From: a virus
Virus record (IMG/VR): IMGVR_UViG_3300012924_000007
Span: 1-64,000 of that record
Strand: one strand, 5' to 3'
DNA: 64,000 nucleotides
The notes under the pieces: generated by a model
Seen by the model: only the letters and a program-made list of their open reading frames with translations
Told to the model about the DNA's origin: nothing
The model's database searches: none
Part shown: in pieces, positions 1-7,246 of the stretch
Layout: the number at the start of each line of letters is the position of its first letter
Position numbering within the stretch: the first letter of the stretch is position 1
Translations under genes and position numbers: made by a program

Positions 1-181
1 CAATGAAGCAAAAGAACAACGTAACGAACCAACCTTACAGGGACTTTTCTATACATTAGCGCAGGAGACACTAGCTGATTGTGCATATGAATTGATAGAA
101 CAAACCAATACGTGTGACAATGGAGGCTTTAAGTACTGGATTGATCCCAAAGGGTATTATAAAGTTACTATTGCTGAATAA
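1..181 (+). CDS. hypothetical protein, 3' end only (partial at left edge)
   Basis: An open frame runs from base 2 to a TAA at 179-181, giving the last 59 residues of a protein whose start lies outside the window. It is soluble in character, with a Tyr-rich end (WIDPKGYYKVTIAE). The next gene starts 17 nt later on the same strand. I do not recognise the family. Confidence 0.6.
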   Translation, partial: NEAKEQRNEPTLQGLFYTLAQETLADCAYELIEQTNTCDNGGFKYWIDPKGYYKVTIAE

Positions 182-198
182 TCTTTAAACTACATTGT

Positions 199-522
199 AT
201 GTCAATCACCACGTCCAATATAATAGGCTTACCAGCAAACATTAATGAATTACCACCCGCTGAGCAGGTTACTATAGTATATGACTATGCTAAGCACAAC
301 AAGGCTATTATTTGCGAGATTGATACCTGTAGAACAACAGTTGATACAAAACATAGCTTCTTTAGTTTTGATTTTAATATTGCTGGTCCAAGATCAATTA
401 AGGACACTCAGCAATTTGTTAATGACTGTATGAAAATAGCTATAAGGAGCAGTAAAAACATGCTACTCATACAGTCTAATTTTTGGGGGTATCAGTACGC
501 TACATTGTATATTAATCAATAA
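199..522 (+). CDS. hypothetical protein, 107 aa
   Basis: Unrecognised small soluble protein with no signal peptide or membrane segment. It contains three Cys in the middle and ends in an aromatic stretch (NFWGYQYATLYINQ). The start follows an A/T-rich leader with no Shine-Dalgarno sequence, as for its neighbours. It is the second of a run of small co-oriented early genes. Confidence 0.65.
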   Translation: MSITTSNIIGLPANINELPPAEQVTIVYDYAKHNKAIICEIDTCRTTVDTKHSFFSFDFNIAGPRSIKDTQQFVNDCMKIAIRSSKNMLLIQSNFWGYQYATLYINQ

Positions 523-540
523 CTCTTAAACCATTAGATC

Positions 541-804
541 ATGAACAAAGCATATTATCTTATCAATAAAAACACTATCCTTATATCAAAGGAAACCCAC
601 GCCCTTGAATTACTCATGGACTGGATAGCAGACAACGCGCCGGACGGACTGCATATCTTTGTCACAAAGGACAAATCAAATGAACTACCCGTATATAGTG
701 TGCAATTGTATCTTATTTCCCCTTTCCTTGCCAAAGGACAACGGGAGCCAGTCCCGGAAACCACTTATACAGCCATCGTTCAGCACATCAATGATAACCT
801 TTAA
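541..804 (+). CDS. hypothetical protein, 87 aa
   Basis: Unrecognised small protein. The ATG is preceded by the leader AAACCATTAGATC, similar to the leaders of its neighbours (AAATCTAATTATT at 816). This favours it over the other frames open here. No known motif is visible. Confidence 0.65.
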   Translation: MNKAYYLINKNTILISKETHALELLMDWIADNAPDGLHIFVTKDKSNELPVYSVQLYLISPFLAKGQREPVPETTYTAIVQHINDNL

Positions 805-815
805 ATCTAATTATT

Positions 816-965
816 ATGAGAACAATAAACTATATTTTAGAATTTTATTACAATAGCAATTATCACTGTAAAGCAGTAGAAACCGAAAAAGAGGCTATTT
901 TATGGGTTCCCTTGCTTGAAAAAATGGGTTATTATAATATAACCTTTAGATTTCTAAAAGACTAG
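816..965 (+). CDS. hypothetical small protein, 49 aa
   Basis: Short ORF (MRTINYILEFYYN...RFLKD) with an ATG at 816 and a TAG at 963-965. It has the standard local leader AAATCTAATTATT before its ATG. It is rich in Tyr and contains an EKEAI segment followed by WVPLLEKMGYY, typical of compact phage proteins. Its stop codon lies inside the 5' arm of helix I of the hammerhead-like RNA (960-1011), so translation termination and RNA folding could interfere. Function unknown. Confidence 0.55.
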   Translation: MRTINYILEFYYNSNYHCKAVETEKEAILWVPLLEKMGYYNITFRFLKD

Positions 966-1011
966 CCGATGAGCTGTAAGTCAGCGAAACACGGGAAACC
1001 GTGTCCTAGTC
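960..1011 (+). ncRNA. hammerhead-ribozyme-like self-cleaving RNA (type I layout)
   Basis: All three hammerhead helices and the core can be drawn. Helix I is GACTAG 960-965 with CTAGTC 1006-1011. The core is CCGATGA 966-972. Helix II is GCTG 973-976 with CAGC 982-985 (loop TAAGT). GAA 986-988 follows. Helix III is ACACGG 989-994 with CCGTGT 999-1004, closed by a GAAA tetraloop. The cleavable residue is C1005, so cleavage would fall between 1005 and 1006. The only departure from the canonical CUGAUGA...GAAA...NUH core is C instead of U at core position 4, which would be expected to slow cleavage. Helices II and III are closed and helix I is open, which is the type I arrangement. I infer that cleavage would create the 5' end of the long structured RNA that follows. 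Confidence 0.7.
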
Positions 1012-1746
1012 AACACTGGTAAAAGATCAGTTAATCGTGACAAATAAATGACAAAAATTATTAGGTTTAGAATAGTATTAGTTTTACCTTAGTATCGTGA
1101 TCCTGAAACAGACAATGTACCTTACTAAGTACAGGAACAGAAACCGGATCAAACGTGTGAAAGGTTGAAATCACTGAATTGTGGTTAACGTCGCTGAAAT
1201 TACAGTAAGCGCCCAAACTATGTGCATCATGGTCTGAATGTTACCAGTAAGTAACGAAGGCAAGTATCTGAGCCTATGTAACAAGGATACCCGAAGCAGT
1301 AAATTGCATTATATCACGTTCGGAAAGGTAGCAGGGGATAGACTCCCTGTGACAAGGCACACATTCAACGTGTCTTAATAATACAGTTTATTACATTCGG
1401 GTATATTATGTATTTTTACATCTGATAACGCAAAGATACCGTTATATCCGGATTATTCCAAATAAGATATTACGACAATTATATAGGTATGGAGGTTTAG
1501 CGATCCATCAAATGTAAGTTATTGACGACTGTTACAGCCTAAATAATTGTCTATTAATGCACCATTCTCAGAGGTATAAACAATCCTCCTGATTAATAGA
1601 CAGCCTCAACTTAAAATGTTAGAAAGGGATATTAATCAGCCTCCCAAGGGTGAGCTATGTAATAGGTGCAACAAGTATTGCTCAATTCCTTTATCCAGGA
1701 GCAGGAGCCTATTACATAGTGTGCAGAGGGATTATATTATTAATAT
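1006..1746 (+). ncRNA. large structured non-coding RNA (about 740 nt), unidentified class
   Basis: No convincing ORF covers this stretch, but it is full of perfect complementary arms. TGATCC/GGATCA (1098-1103, 1146-1151) encloses TGTAC/GTACA (1116-1120, 1129-1133). Others are GTTAC/GTAAC (1240-1244, 1251-1255), a 9-bp long-range stem ATACCCGAA/TTCGGGTAT (1287-1295, 1396-1404) enclosing CAGGG/CCCTG (1332-1336, 1345-1349) and AAGGCAC/GTGTCTT (1354-1360, 1370-1376), and ATAACG/CGTTAT (1425-1430, 1440-1445). An 11-bp stem pairs 1548-1558 with 1592-1602. A 12-bp stem CTATGTAATAGG/CCTATTACATAG (1655-1666, 1708-1719) sits inside ATATTAAT/ATTAATAT (1629-1636, 1739-1746). Size and phage setting recall giant phage RNAs such as GOLLD or ROOL, but I cannot assign it to either. 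The 5' boundary is the predicted hammerhead cleavage site. Confidence 0.7.
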
Positions 1747-1761
1747 TTTAAATTTATTGTT

Positions 1762-2064
1762 ATGGATGCAAAAAATTGGTTAAGTACGATTGAACAAAAC
1801 TTGTTTGATTTGGTTGAACAATTCAGTAATACAGAGGGAACAAAGTTTGATGTAATAAATGTTAGTGATGAAGTAGAGGAAGCTCAACAGATAAAAAAAT
1901 TAAGGGTTTATCACAGAGAAGGATATTGTTTCGAGGTATGTAAAGGGCCAGTTTATGATGATAAGGGAGCAATATGTAATTGGGAATATGGTTTTCTTAC
2001 TCACTGGGACGGCTTCGATAATAATTTCACAGAACAAGAAGCTATTAATTTATTAAAATTGTAA
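1762..2064 (+). CDS. hypothetical acidic protein, 100 aa
   Basis: First gene after the large structured RNA. It is acidic and soluble, with a Trp/Gly/Phe-rich C-terminal half (NWEYGFLTHWDGFDNNF) and no transmembrane segment. I do not recognise it. It is followed by about 160 nt with only short open frames. Confidence 0.65.
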   Translation: MDAKNWLSTIEQNLFDLVEQFSNTEGTKFDVINVSDEVEEAQQIKKLRVYHREGYCFEVCKGPVYDDKGAICNWEYGFLTHWDGFDNNFTEQEAINLLKL

Positions 2065-2224
2065 ACATGAGTGATGCCTGGCATTACCCGTAGGACGAGG
2101 AGCCTAATGTAATAGATATATTGATGATCGTATTATTAATTTCGATTGCTATTTTACAATTATTAAATTAACGGGGGGAGTATTGGGAAAAAAGAAAGAT
2201 CAAATTACAGAAAACTAGCACCAA

Positions 2225-2512
2225 ATGAAAAATGGTCAATTAATATTTGTTATATCAGGCTCAGGCGATGGAATCTTAGGGGTTGTAGGAAATCTAAAAA
2301 GTGTTTGGAAAGCAGCTTGTTCTTATCATAATACTAAAAAAAGTTCATGGTCAAGGAAAGAATTCGAAGAGAAGGAATATTTTTCCTATAAAAAGTTGTG
2401 TGAAGCGTTTAGAGATAGACAAATCTATAGAACATATAGTATCAAGGCGCCTGAATTAAATGATGAAGGAATGTTAGACATAGTAGTATTGGAATATGGC
2501 CGTTTGTTTTAA
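2225..2512 (+). CDS. hypothetical protein, 95 aa
   Basis: Unrecognised. The N-terminus (LIFVISGSGDGILGVVGN) is hydrophobic and Gly-rich like a beta strand-loop, and the middle is basic and aromatic. No catalytic motif was identified. Confidence 0.6.
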   Translation: MKNGQLIFVISGSGDGILGVVGNLKSVWKAACSYHNTKKSSWSRKEFEEKEYFSYKKLCEAFRDRQIYRTYSIKAPELNDEGMLDIVVLEYGRLF

Positions 2513-2550
2513 TTTTATTGCCTTCATTATTAATATTATAAAAAATTCTT

Positions 2551-2775
2551 ATGAACAAGAAACAATTTGAAGCGTTCTTTAAATCTGAAATAGAACCCAA
2601 TATCCCAAAAGATGACAAACCAGCGTTACGGCAAGCATGGAATGAGACTATTGATTCATATATCAAAGATGGAAGGCTGATGAAAAAAGCAGGGGATTGG
2701 GCACATCCTAAAAGGTTTTATCGACCTACCGTAGTTAACTTTAACGAATGGGACGATACACAAAATAAACTATAA
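2551..2775 (+). CDS. hypothetical protein, 74 aa
   Basis: Small charged protein, helical in its first half (KKQFEAFFKSEIEPNIPKDD) and ending in an aromatic strand. Family not recognised. It sits in the early small-gene run. Confidence 0.6.
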   Translation: MNKKQFEAFFKSEIEPNIPKDDKPALRQAWNETIDSYIKDGRLMKKAGDWAHPKRFYRPTVVNFNEWDDTQNKL

Positions 2776-2788
2776 ACTTTTCCTTACT

Positions 2789-3025
2789 GTGAAAAATACA
2801 AAATCTGCATATGAGAAGTATCTAAATGAACTATATACAGATATGTATACTGAGTCGGAAGCATATGATCAATTTTGTTATTTGAAGAATGGAAAAATAA
2901 AAAAGTCAAAAATCTATACTGCCCATGCCAATCATAAGTTGGGGACACTAGTTAGGAAGTATGACCCCTTTTCGTTCAATGTTTATTTCAAAATATGGGC
3001 AGGAAATAATCTCGTTAATACATAA
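2789..3025 (+). CDS. hypothetical protein, 78 aa (GTG start)
   Basis: The start is GTG at 2789, 14 nt after the previous stop. No ATG in frame lies close by, so GTG is the reasonable choice. Basic, Tyr-rich protein with a KNGKIKKSKIYTAHANHK stretch. Function unknown. Confidence 0.55.
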   Translation: MKNTKSAYEKYLNELYTDMYTESEAYDQFCYLKNGKIKKSKIYTAHANHKLGTLVRKYDPFSFNVYFKIWAGNNLVNT

Positions 3026-3036
3026 AACTTATTATT

Positions 3037-3234
3037 ATGGAATTAGATGATAATTATCTTTATATACGAATACATAATTGCTGGGTTTTAGCACAAGATT
3101 ACAAACATTTAATTACCGCAAAAACACCTGCATGTTTTATACCAAGAGATTTTTCGTACAATCAGGGGATACCATGTAGTTATTGTAAAACCATTGATGA
3201 AGTAGCGCCTTTATTTTTAGCTAATCTTACATAA
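3037..3234 (+). CDS. hypothetical protein, 65 aa
   Basis: Unrecognised. The ATG follows the leader TAAAACTTATTATT, which is repeated almost identically before the genes at 3246 and 3709. No motifs beyond three Cys. Confidence 0.6.
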   Translation: MELDDNYLYIRIHNCWVLAQDYKHLITAKTPACFIPRDFSYNQGIPCSYCKTIDEVAPLFLANLT

Positions 3235-3245
3235 AACTTATTATT

Positions 3246-3443
3246 ATGAAATATCAAATATTTGTTCGTACATGGTGGGCAAAAGACCCAAAGACCAAAC
3301 AACGCATCCCTAAAATAGGTAGAAAATCACAAATAGACTATGTAAATACAATTGAGGAAGCTAGGGAAAGGTGCAAACAATACAATGAGAATAATGATCC
3401 TGGTCTATATTCTAGGAAAATGGAATTTACAAGCGATTTTTAA
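3246..3443 (+). CDS. hypothetical basic protein, 65 aa
   Basis: Small basic protein with an EEARERCKQYNENN helix and a C-terminal RKMEFTSDF. This looks like a compact alpha/beta phage protein, but I cannot name it. It has the same leader, TAAAACTTATTATT, as the gene before it. Confidence 0.65.
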   Translation: MKYQIFVRTWWAKDPKTKQRIPKIGRKSQIDYVNTIEEARERCKQYNENNDPGLYSRKMEFTSDF

Positions 3444-3454
3444 ATCTTAATATC

Positions 3455-3697
3455 ATGAAAAGCGTATATCTAATATATAAAACAGATACTTGGCATAGTT
3501 ATAACAGTAGAGAATTAATAGGAGTAGGTACAACCCCTAAAAGAGCAATAGAAATTTGTGTAAGGAGGGCCAAAAACGAAGATCATCGAATTAGTGATGT
3601 ACAACTTGAGTTGTTAAAAAGTATTAAACAAACACAAGGCTATGATGGGGAGGGTGAATTTCATTTTGAGGAAATGAAAACAGATATTTTACTGTAA
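3455..3697 (+). CDS. hypothetical protein, 80 aa
   Basis: Unrecognised, with a beta-alpha-beta look: YLIYKT strand, TPKRAIEICVRRA helix, then an acidic C-terminus. Co-oriented with its neighbours at about 11-nt spacing. Confidence 0.6.
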   Translation: MKSVYLIYKTDTWHSYNSRELIGVGTTPKRAIEICVRRAKNEDHRISDVQLELLKSIKQTQGYDGEGEFHFEEMKTDILL

Positions 3698-3708
3698 AAC
3701 TTATTATT

Positions 3709-4110
3709 ATGTCTACTAAATTAGAACGCCGTAAAAACGAATTAGAACGGCATTACGCAGCCCTTACAAAACTAGCTGAACTATGTGGGGTAAGTAATCC
3801 AGATGGCAAAAAAATAAGCTCTAAACTACGCCTGATTGAATCTAAAGCCCATAAAGATGCAACAGACTGGTGTAACGGTGATATTGATAGTGAACAATGG
3901 GAGGTAAGGGAAATAGGATACACCGTTCAGGTTATAAAGTTATTTAATAATAAATTAGATGGATTACGTATAAACGGCGACGCAAGAGGGTACACTTTAA
4001 AAATCGAATCCGAATTTATGAATCCTCATACAGGTAAATATAAAGATATTGGATTGAAAACTGATTGGGGAGGATATGGCTTATTAGCACCTGAAATTAC
4101 TGGGGAGTAA
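3709..4110 (+). CDS. hypothetical protein, 133 aa
   Basis: Soluble protein with a charged helical N-terminus (KLERRKNELERHYAALTKLAEL) and a beta-rich, Gly/Trp-containing C-terminus. Its stop (TAA, 4108-4110) overlaps the start of the XRE regulator at 4110, so the two are probably translationally coupled. Function unknown. Confidence 0.65.
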   Translation: MSTKLERRKNELERHYAALTKLAELCGVSNPDGKKISSKLRLIESKAHKDATDWCNGDIDSEQWEVREIGYTVQVIKLFNNKLDGLRINGDARGYTLKIESEFMNPHTGKYKDIGLKTDWGGYGLLAPEITGE

Positions 4111-4361
4111 TGAAAAAAGACAAAAGAATTGATGTAAGGTTAAAGAGCATTACCATAGATACTTCAATATCAATAGGGTTACAAATGAGGGAGTTTAGAA
4201 AGTTCCTGAATATATCCGATAGAGAATTAGCGGAAATTATAGGATGTCACTATACATTAATAAATTATTTTGAGAACCCAAAAAATTCCCCCGGATCTTT
4301 GAAATTTCTTTTACAATATGCAAAGGCATTGGGAGTAAAAGAGTTAAAAATTAAATTGTAA
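4110..4361 (+). CDS. XRE/Cro-family helix-turn-helix regulator
   Basis: An 83-residue protein consisting of little more than a Cro/CI-type helix-turn-helix. Residues about 22-70 read LQMREFRKFLNISDRELAEI followed by IGCHYTLINYFENP, with the usual spacing of helices 2 and 3 and a third helix FLLQYAKALGV. It is predicted to be a DNA-binding repressor or activator. It is a natural candidate to bind the AAACTAAT half-sites found at promoters across the window, but nothing here shows which site it recognises. Its start overlaps the stop of the preceding gene. Confidence 0.8.
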   Translation: MKKDKRIDVRLKSITIDTSISIGLQMREFRKFLNISDRELAEIIGCHYTLINYFENPKNSPGSLKFLLQYAKALGVKELKIKL

Positions 4362-4373
4362 AATCTTTTTATT

Positions 4374-4568
4374 ATGGAAAAGAAAGCAACTAAAGGTCGC
4401 TACACATTTTATGGAATGGGGAATGAACACGAACATTGGTATTTATACGATAGAAAATACTCACGGCTGGCTGATGGATGGGGTATTGGAGGAAAAGTAA
4501 TGGGAACGAAAGCAGCGGTTATGAAAATAGCTGAAAAATTAAACCAGTTACCCGAAAATCAAATTTGA
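4374..4568 (+). CDS. hypothetical protein, 64 aa
   Basis: Unrecognised. His/Tyr-rich N-terminal half (GNEHEHWYLYDRKYSRLADG), then a short amphipathic helix. Soluble. It may belong to the same transcription unit as the XRE gene 12 nt upstream. Confidence 0.6.
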   Translation: MEKKATKGRYTFYGMGNEHEHWYLYDRKYSRLADGWGIGGKVMGTKAAVMKIAEKLNQLPENQI

Positions 4569-4611
4569 ATTTATTATTATCTTTATATATAATACTCAAA
4601 ATATTAAAATT

Positions 4612-4812
4612 ATGTTTACGCCTGTATCTAAACCAGAAAACAAGCGGGTTATTACCACAATGGGACCGGGAACATTAGTCAAACAACACGCTTGGAATAA
4701 TCTGTATGATATTGTATTAGACTATTCTGCATCTGGTAAACCTTGTCCCTTTAGACGTTGTGAATGGAGATATAAAAATGAAGATAAAGAGATAGTTAAT
4801 GCACGTTGGTAA
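4612..4812 (+). CDS. hypothetical protein, 66 aa
   Basis: Small beta-rich protein; the GPGTLVKQHAW segment and C-terminal NEDKEIVNARW suggest an SH3-like barrel. The last gene before an intrinsic terminator at 4840-4865, so probably the end of an operon. Confidence 0.6.
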   Translation: MFTPVSKPENKRVITTMGPGTLVKQHAWNNLYDIVLDYSASGKPCPFRRCEWRYKNEDKEIVNARW

Positions 4813-4839
4813 TTACCCAATTTATATATAATACTTCAG

Positions 4840-4865
4840 ACCGGATATAATTGTCCGGTTTTTTG
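4840..4865 (+). terminator. intrinsic terminator
   Basis: Stem ACCGGA (4840-4845) pairs with TCCGGT (4854-4859), with an 8-nt loop, followed by a run of T residues. It lies 27 nt after the stop of the gene at 4612. Confidence 0.8.
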
Positions 4866-4887
4866 TTTACTCTTAAATCTTATTATT

Positions 4888-5337
4888 ATGACACAAGATG
4901 AAATATTAAAAGGTAATAAATTGATTGCTGAATTTATGGGTCATAAGATGGAGAATAATGTACATTTCCTAGAAAATGGAAAATACGTTAAAAGGGATGC
5001 TTATTATATTCCTGAGCATGAGTATCTTTGTGAAGATACACCATTTGGTCTTTCCTCCTCCCATACTCCCCAAACTATGAAATATCATAATTCATGGGAT
5101 TGGTTGATGCCCGTTATTATTAAAATTGAGGATACCCCCATGAATTTAAAATCCGTTACTGAATATTGCAAAGTATATATTTCACGTCATAATGATATTA
5201 ATGAGCCATTTTATTATTGCAATATTTTTGTGAATGAAGATACCCAATTTAATGGGGAATCTAAAATCTCTAAAATAGAGTCTGTTTTGGAATCTGTCGT
5301 CAAATTCATTGAATGGTATAATACATCAACTAAATAA
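4888..5337 (+). CDS. phage ABA-sandwich-like protein (paralogue 1)
   Basis: A 149-residue soluble protein. The N-terminal GNKLIAEFMGHKM, central YHNSWDWLMPVIIKIE and C-terminal ESVVKFIEWYN match the pattern of the phage ABA-sandwich family, a small structural-fold family of unknown role in phages. The same three blocks recur in the next gene (5356), so the two arose by duplication. This assignment rests on motif memory only. Confidence 0.65.
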   Translation: MTQDEILKGNKLIAEFMGHKMENNVHFLENGKYVKRDAYYIPEHEYLCEDTPFGLSSSHTPQTMKYHNSWDWLMPVIIKIEDTPMNLKSVTEYCKVYISRHNDINEPFYYCNIFVNEDTQFNGESKISKIESVLESVVKFIEWYNTSTK

Positions 5338-5355
5338 TCTTGTAAATTACTAATT

Positions 5356-5757
5356 ATGAAACAACAAGAAATAATACTATATAATGAAAGAATTGTTGAG
5401 TTTATGGGATGGGCCATAAATGGAAATGATGTAAGTATCCCCCCAGAGTTATACCACCCTAAATTCCTATATGAGTTTGAAAGCGGTAATTATGATTTTG
5501 AAGAGGATATAAATGAATTAAAATTCCACACATCTTGGGATCGGCTGATGTATGTAGTTGAACGAATCGAATGTAATAATGAAGTATACGAATTTAACAT
5601 TAGTTGGGACAACGTAGATAAATTACATCATTGTGAGATTAGCCCTAGCCATAAAAACACCTTTAATACAATCTATACAACTGCTGAAACTAAAATGGAG
5701 GCTGTATACAAGGCTGTATTAATGTTTATAGAATGGTATAACGAACAAAGTAAATAA
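5356..5757 (+). CDS. phage ABA-sandwich-like protein (paralogue 2)
   Basis: A 133-residue paralogue of the preceding gene with the same order of blocks: NERIVEFMGWAING, FHTSWDRLMYVVERIE and KAVLMFIEWYNEQSK. The middle regions are diverged. It lies 18 nt downstream of paralogue 1. Function unknown. Confidence 0.65.
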   Translation: MKQQEIILYNERIVEFMGWAINGNDVSIPPELYHPKFLYEFESGNYDFEEDINELKFHTSWDRLMYVVERIECNNEVYEFNISWDNVDKLHHCEISPSHKNTFNTIYTTAETKMEAVYKAVLMFIEWYNEQSK

Positions 5758-5788
5758 CCCCAAACTTCACATTTAAATCCCCAAATTT

Positions 5789-5968
5789 ATGTACTCCAAT
5801 GAATTTTATACCGATCTTAATAACGGTATGTTTTGGTGTATCCCTACCTCAATAGAAATGCACCCTAAAAGTACTACGTATCAGGTGGCAGATATGGAAA
5901 GTCACATCATCCCTATCGAAATACCAGCAACAATGATTGCCAGTGCATTCGTAATTGTTTTAAACTAA
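5789..5968 (+). CDS. hypothetical small protein, 59 aa
   Basis: ORF from ATG 5789 to TAA 5966-5968, filling the gap between the genes at 5356 and 5975. The sequence (MYSNEFYTDLNNGMFWCIP...MIASAFVIVLN) has a mildly hydrophobic C-terminus. Function unknown. Confidence 0.55.
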   Translation: MYSNEFYTDLNNGMFWCIPTSIEMHPKSTTYQVADMESHIIPIEIPATMIASAFVIVLN

Positions 5969-5974
5969 AATATT

Positions 5975-6169
5975 ATGAAAACATTAACACCCAACGATAT
6001 TAAATTAGGAATGCAAGTTCAACACTCTTTAATAGATGAAGTGTTATTAGTAGTTCCTGATGAAAATGGACCTGGATACACAGGTAAAGAATTTGCAAGA
6101 AATGAAATACCATTATCATGGGCTTTAATTGAGGCTAATAATGGATTTTTGGAATTGTTAACTACTTAA
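5975..6169 (+). CDS. hypothetical protein, 64 aa
   Basis: Small beta-rich protein; LTPNDIKLGMQVQHSLIDEV looks like the first strands of an SH3-like barrel. Unrecognised. It ends 2 nt before the next ATG. Confidence 0.6.
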   Translation: MKTLTPNDIKLGMQVQHSLIDEVLLVVPDENGPGYTGKEFARNEIPLSWALIEANNGFLELLTT

Positions 6170-6171
6170 AT

Positions 6172-6594
6172 ATGGAAGAGGTTTTAAAAATAGATTTGCT
6201 AAAATTAGCAGAATTATTTCAACCTTGGGAACGTAATATTTGGGTTGAATGTAACAAACCTATAAGCAGTATAGAAATTGAAGAATCTCTTTATAATAAT
6301 CAAACCCAGGGGCCTCATATACCAGTAAAGTTTGAATTAATATGGGATATATCCGATCGCACCACCCATATTAAAAGAATTGCTTGGCTAGTCAATAATT
6401 TTAGTGATGACTTCCCCATAGAAATTGATTTTGGAATACCCAATACTTGTTACCCCACTATTATTGATGGGAATCATAGGTTACTTGCTGCATATTTTTT
6501 AAAGAGGTCGTTTATAATGGTTAATTGGTGTGGTGCTATTTCTGAAGTTAAAAAATACACTTATCATGGACACAATACAACAACATTTGCATAA
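6172..6594 (+). CDS. ParB/sulfiredoxin-like domain protein
   Basis: The diagnostic block is IIDGNHRLLAAYFLKRS at about residues 98-114, which matches the DGxHRxxAA signature of the ParB N-terminal/sulfiredoxin fold. That fold binds or hydrolyses a nucleotide. Before it lie a polar N-terminal domain and an RIAWLVNNFSDDFPIEIDFG segment. At 140 aa it is a single-domain version with no ParB DNA-binding domain visible, so a role in partitioning is not supported. Small phage ParB-fold proteins can be nucleases or modifiers of DNA metabolism; the exact role is unknown. Confidence 0.6.
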   Translation: MEEVLKIDLLKLAELFQPWERNIWVECNKPISSIEIEESLYNNQTQGPHIPVKFELIWDISDRTTHIKRIAWLVNNFSDDFPIEIDFGIPNTCYPTIIDGNHRLLAAYFLKRSFIMVNWCGAISEVKKYTYHGHNTTTFA

Positions 6595-6763
6595 ATTAGC
6601 TTTTCGGCAGTACAAGACCGAATACAGAGCCTTAAAAGGTACTGTTAAACATACTTTAAAGCGTGGTGATATATTTTGGCCTGGATCTGTAGATGAATAT
6701 ATCAAAACATATCATTTGGACCGGAATTTAAAAAATCAGATATTTAAATTTTATACACTTTAA
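6566..6763 (+). CDS. hypothetical protein, 65 aa
   Basis: ATG 6566 (MDTIQQHLHKLAFRQ) is chosen over a longer frame opening at 6530 because it reduces the overlap with the upstream gene to 29 nt. Basic, helical protein. Function unknown. Confidence 0.55.
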   Translation: MDTIQQHLHKLAFRQYKTEYRALKGTVKHTLKRGDIFWPGSVDEYIKTYHLDRNLKNQIFKFYTL

Positions 6764-6773
6764 ATTTATTTTT

Positions 6774-6977
6774 ATGAAAGACAGTAATGACTATGATGAA
6801 GAAGTCTTTGGAGCACAATACACAGAAAACGATTTATTTAATACTGGCTTAAAAGTGGCCGAAGCTGTGCAAGCATGGTATATGTCCGGGAATATGTCAA
6901 AATCTCCCTATGGTCTTTCCAGTGAGGAGTTAGTTGCAAAAATCATTTACGGGGAAGAATTGCCTGAAATTGAATAA
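6774..6977 (+). CDS. hypothetical acidic protein, 67 aa
   Basis: Acidic, helical protein with no recognisable motif. Its leader AAATTTATTTTT before the ATG resembles those of its neighbours. Confidence 0.6.
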   Translation: MKDSNDYDEEVFGAQYTENDLFNTGLKVAEAVQAWYMSGNMSKSPYGLSSEELVAKIIYGEELPEIE

Positions 6978-6995
6978 CTTTTAACACTTAATTTT

Positions 6996-7235
6996 ATGCA
7001 CTTAGACCAATTATCTTATGAGGAGCTGTTACAACTCATTGAAGATATTAGAACGCAAGAACATCTTACTGAAAATTTGAGAAATGTAATTGCTACAGAA
7101 TATGTTAAAGAGCTAGGAAGGGTAACATTAACGGATATGATAGCATTTAGTTGGGAAGTAGCGAAGGTATTAGCCGATCGTATGATGTGTTATAAGAATA
7201 ATGGAATTAATTCTACAATAGGTAATTTACCTTAA
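6996..7235 (+). CDS. hypothetical protein, 79 aa
   Basis: Predicted all-alpha acidic protein (LSYEELLQLIEDIRTQEHLT...). No motif found. Co-oriented with its neighbours at 11-18 nt spacing. Confidence 0.6.
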   Translation: MHLDQLSYEELLQLIEDIRTQEHLTENLRNVIATEYVKELGRVTLTDMIAFSWEVAKVLADRMMCYKNNGINSTIGNLP

Positions 7236-7246
7236 ATTCATACAAA

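Noticed and set aside
659-856. 65-aa plus-strand ORF overlapping 541-804
   Set aside because: Wrong frame relative to the better-supported gene at 541, which has the local start context; composition looks like a shadow.
2065-2224. Short peptides (for example a 15-aa hydrophobic one near 2122-2170) and a small palindrome ATGCC-T-GGCAT
   Set aside because: Too short to support as genes. The pairing ATTAC/GTAAT with AGG/CCT is weaker than in the two RNAs reported. Listed only as a possible minor RNA.
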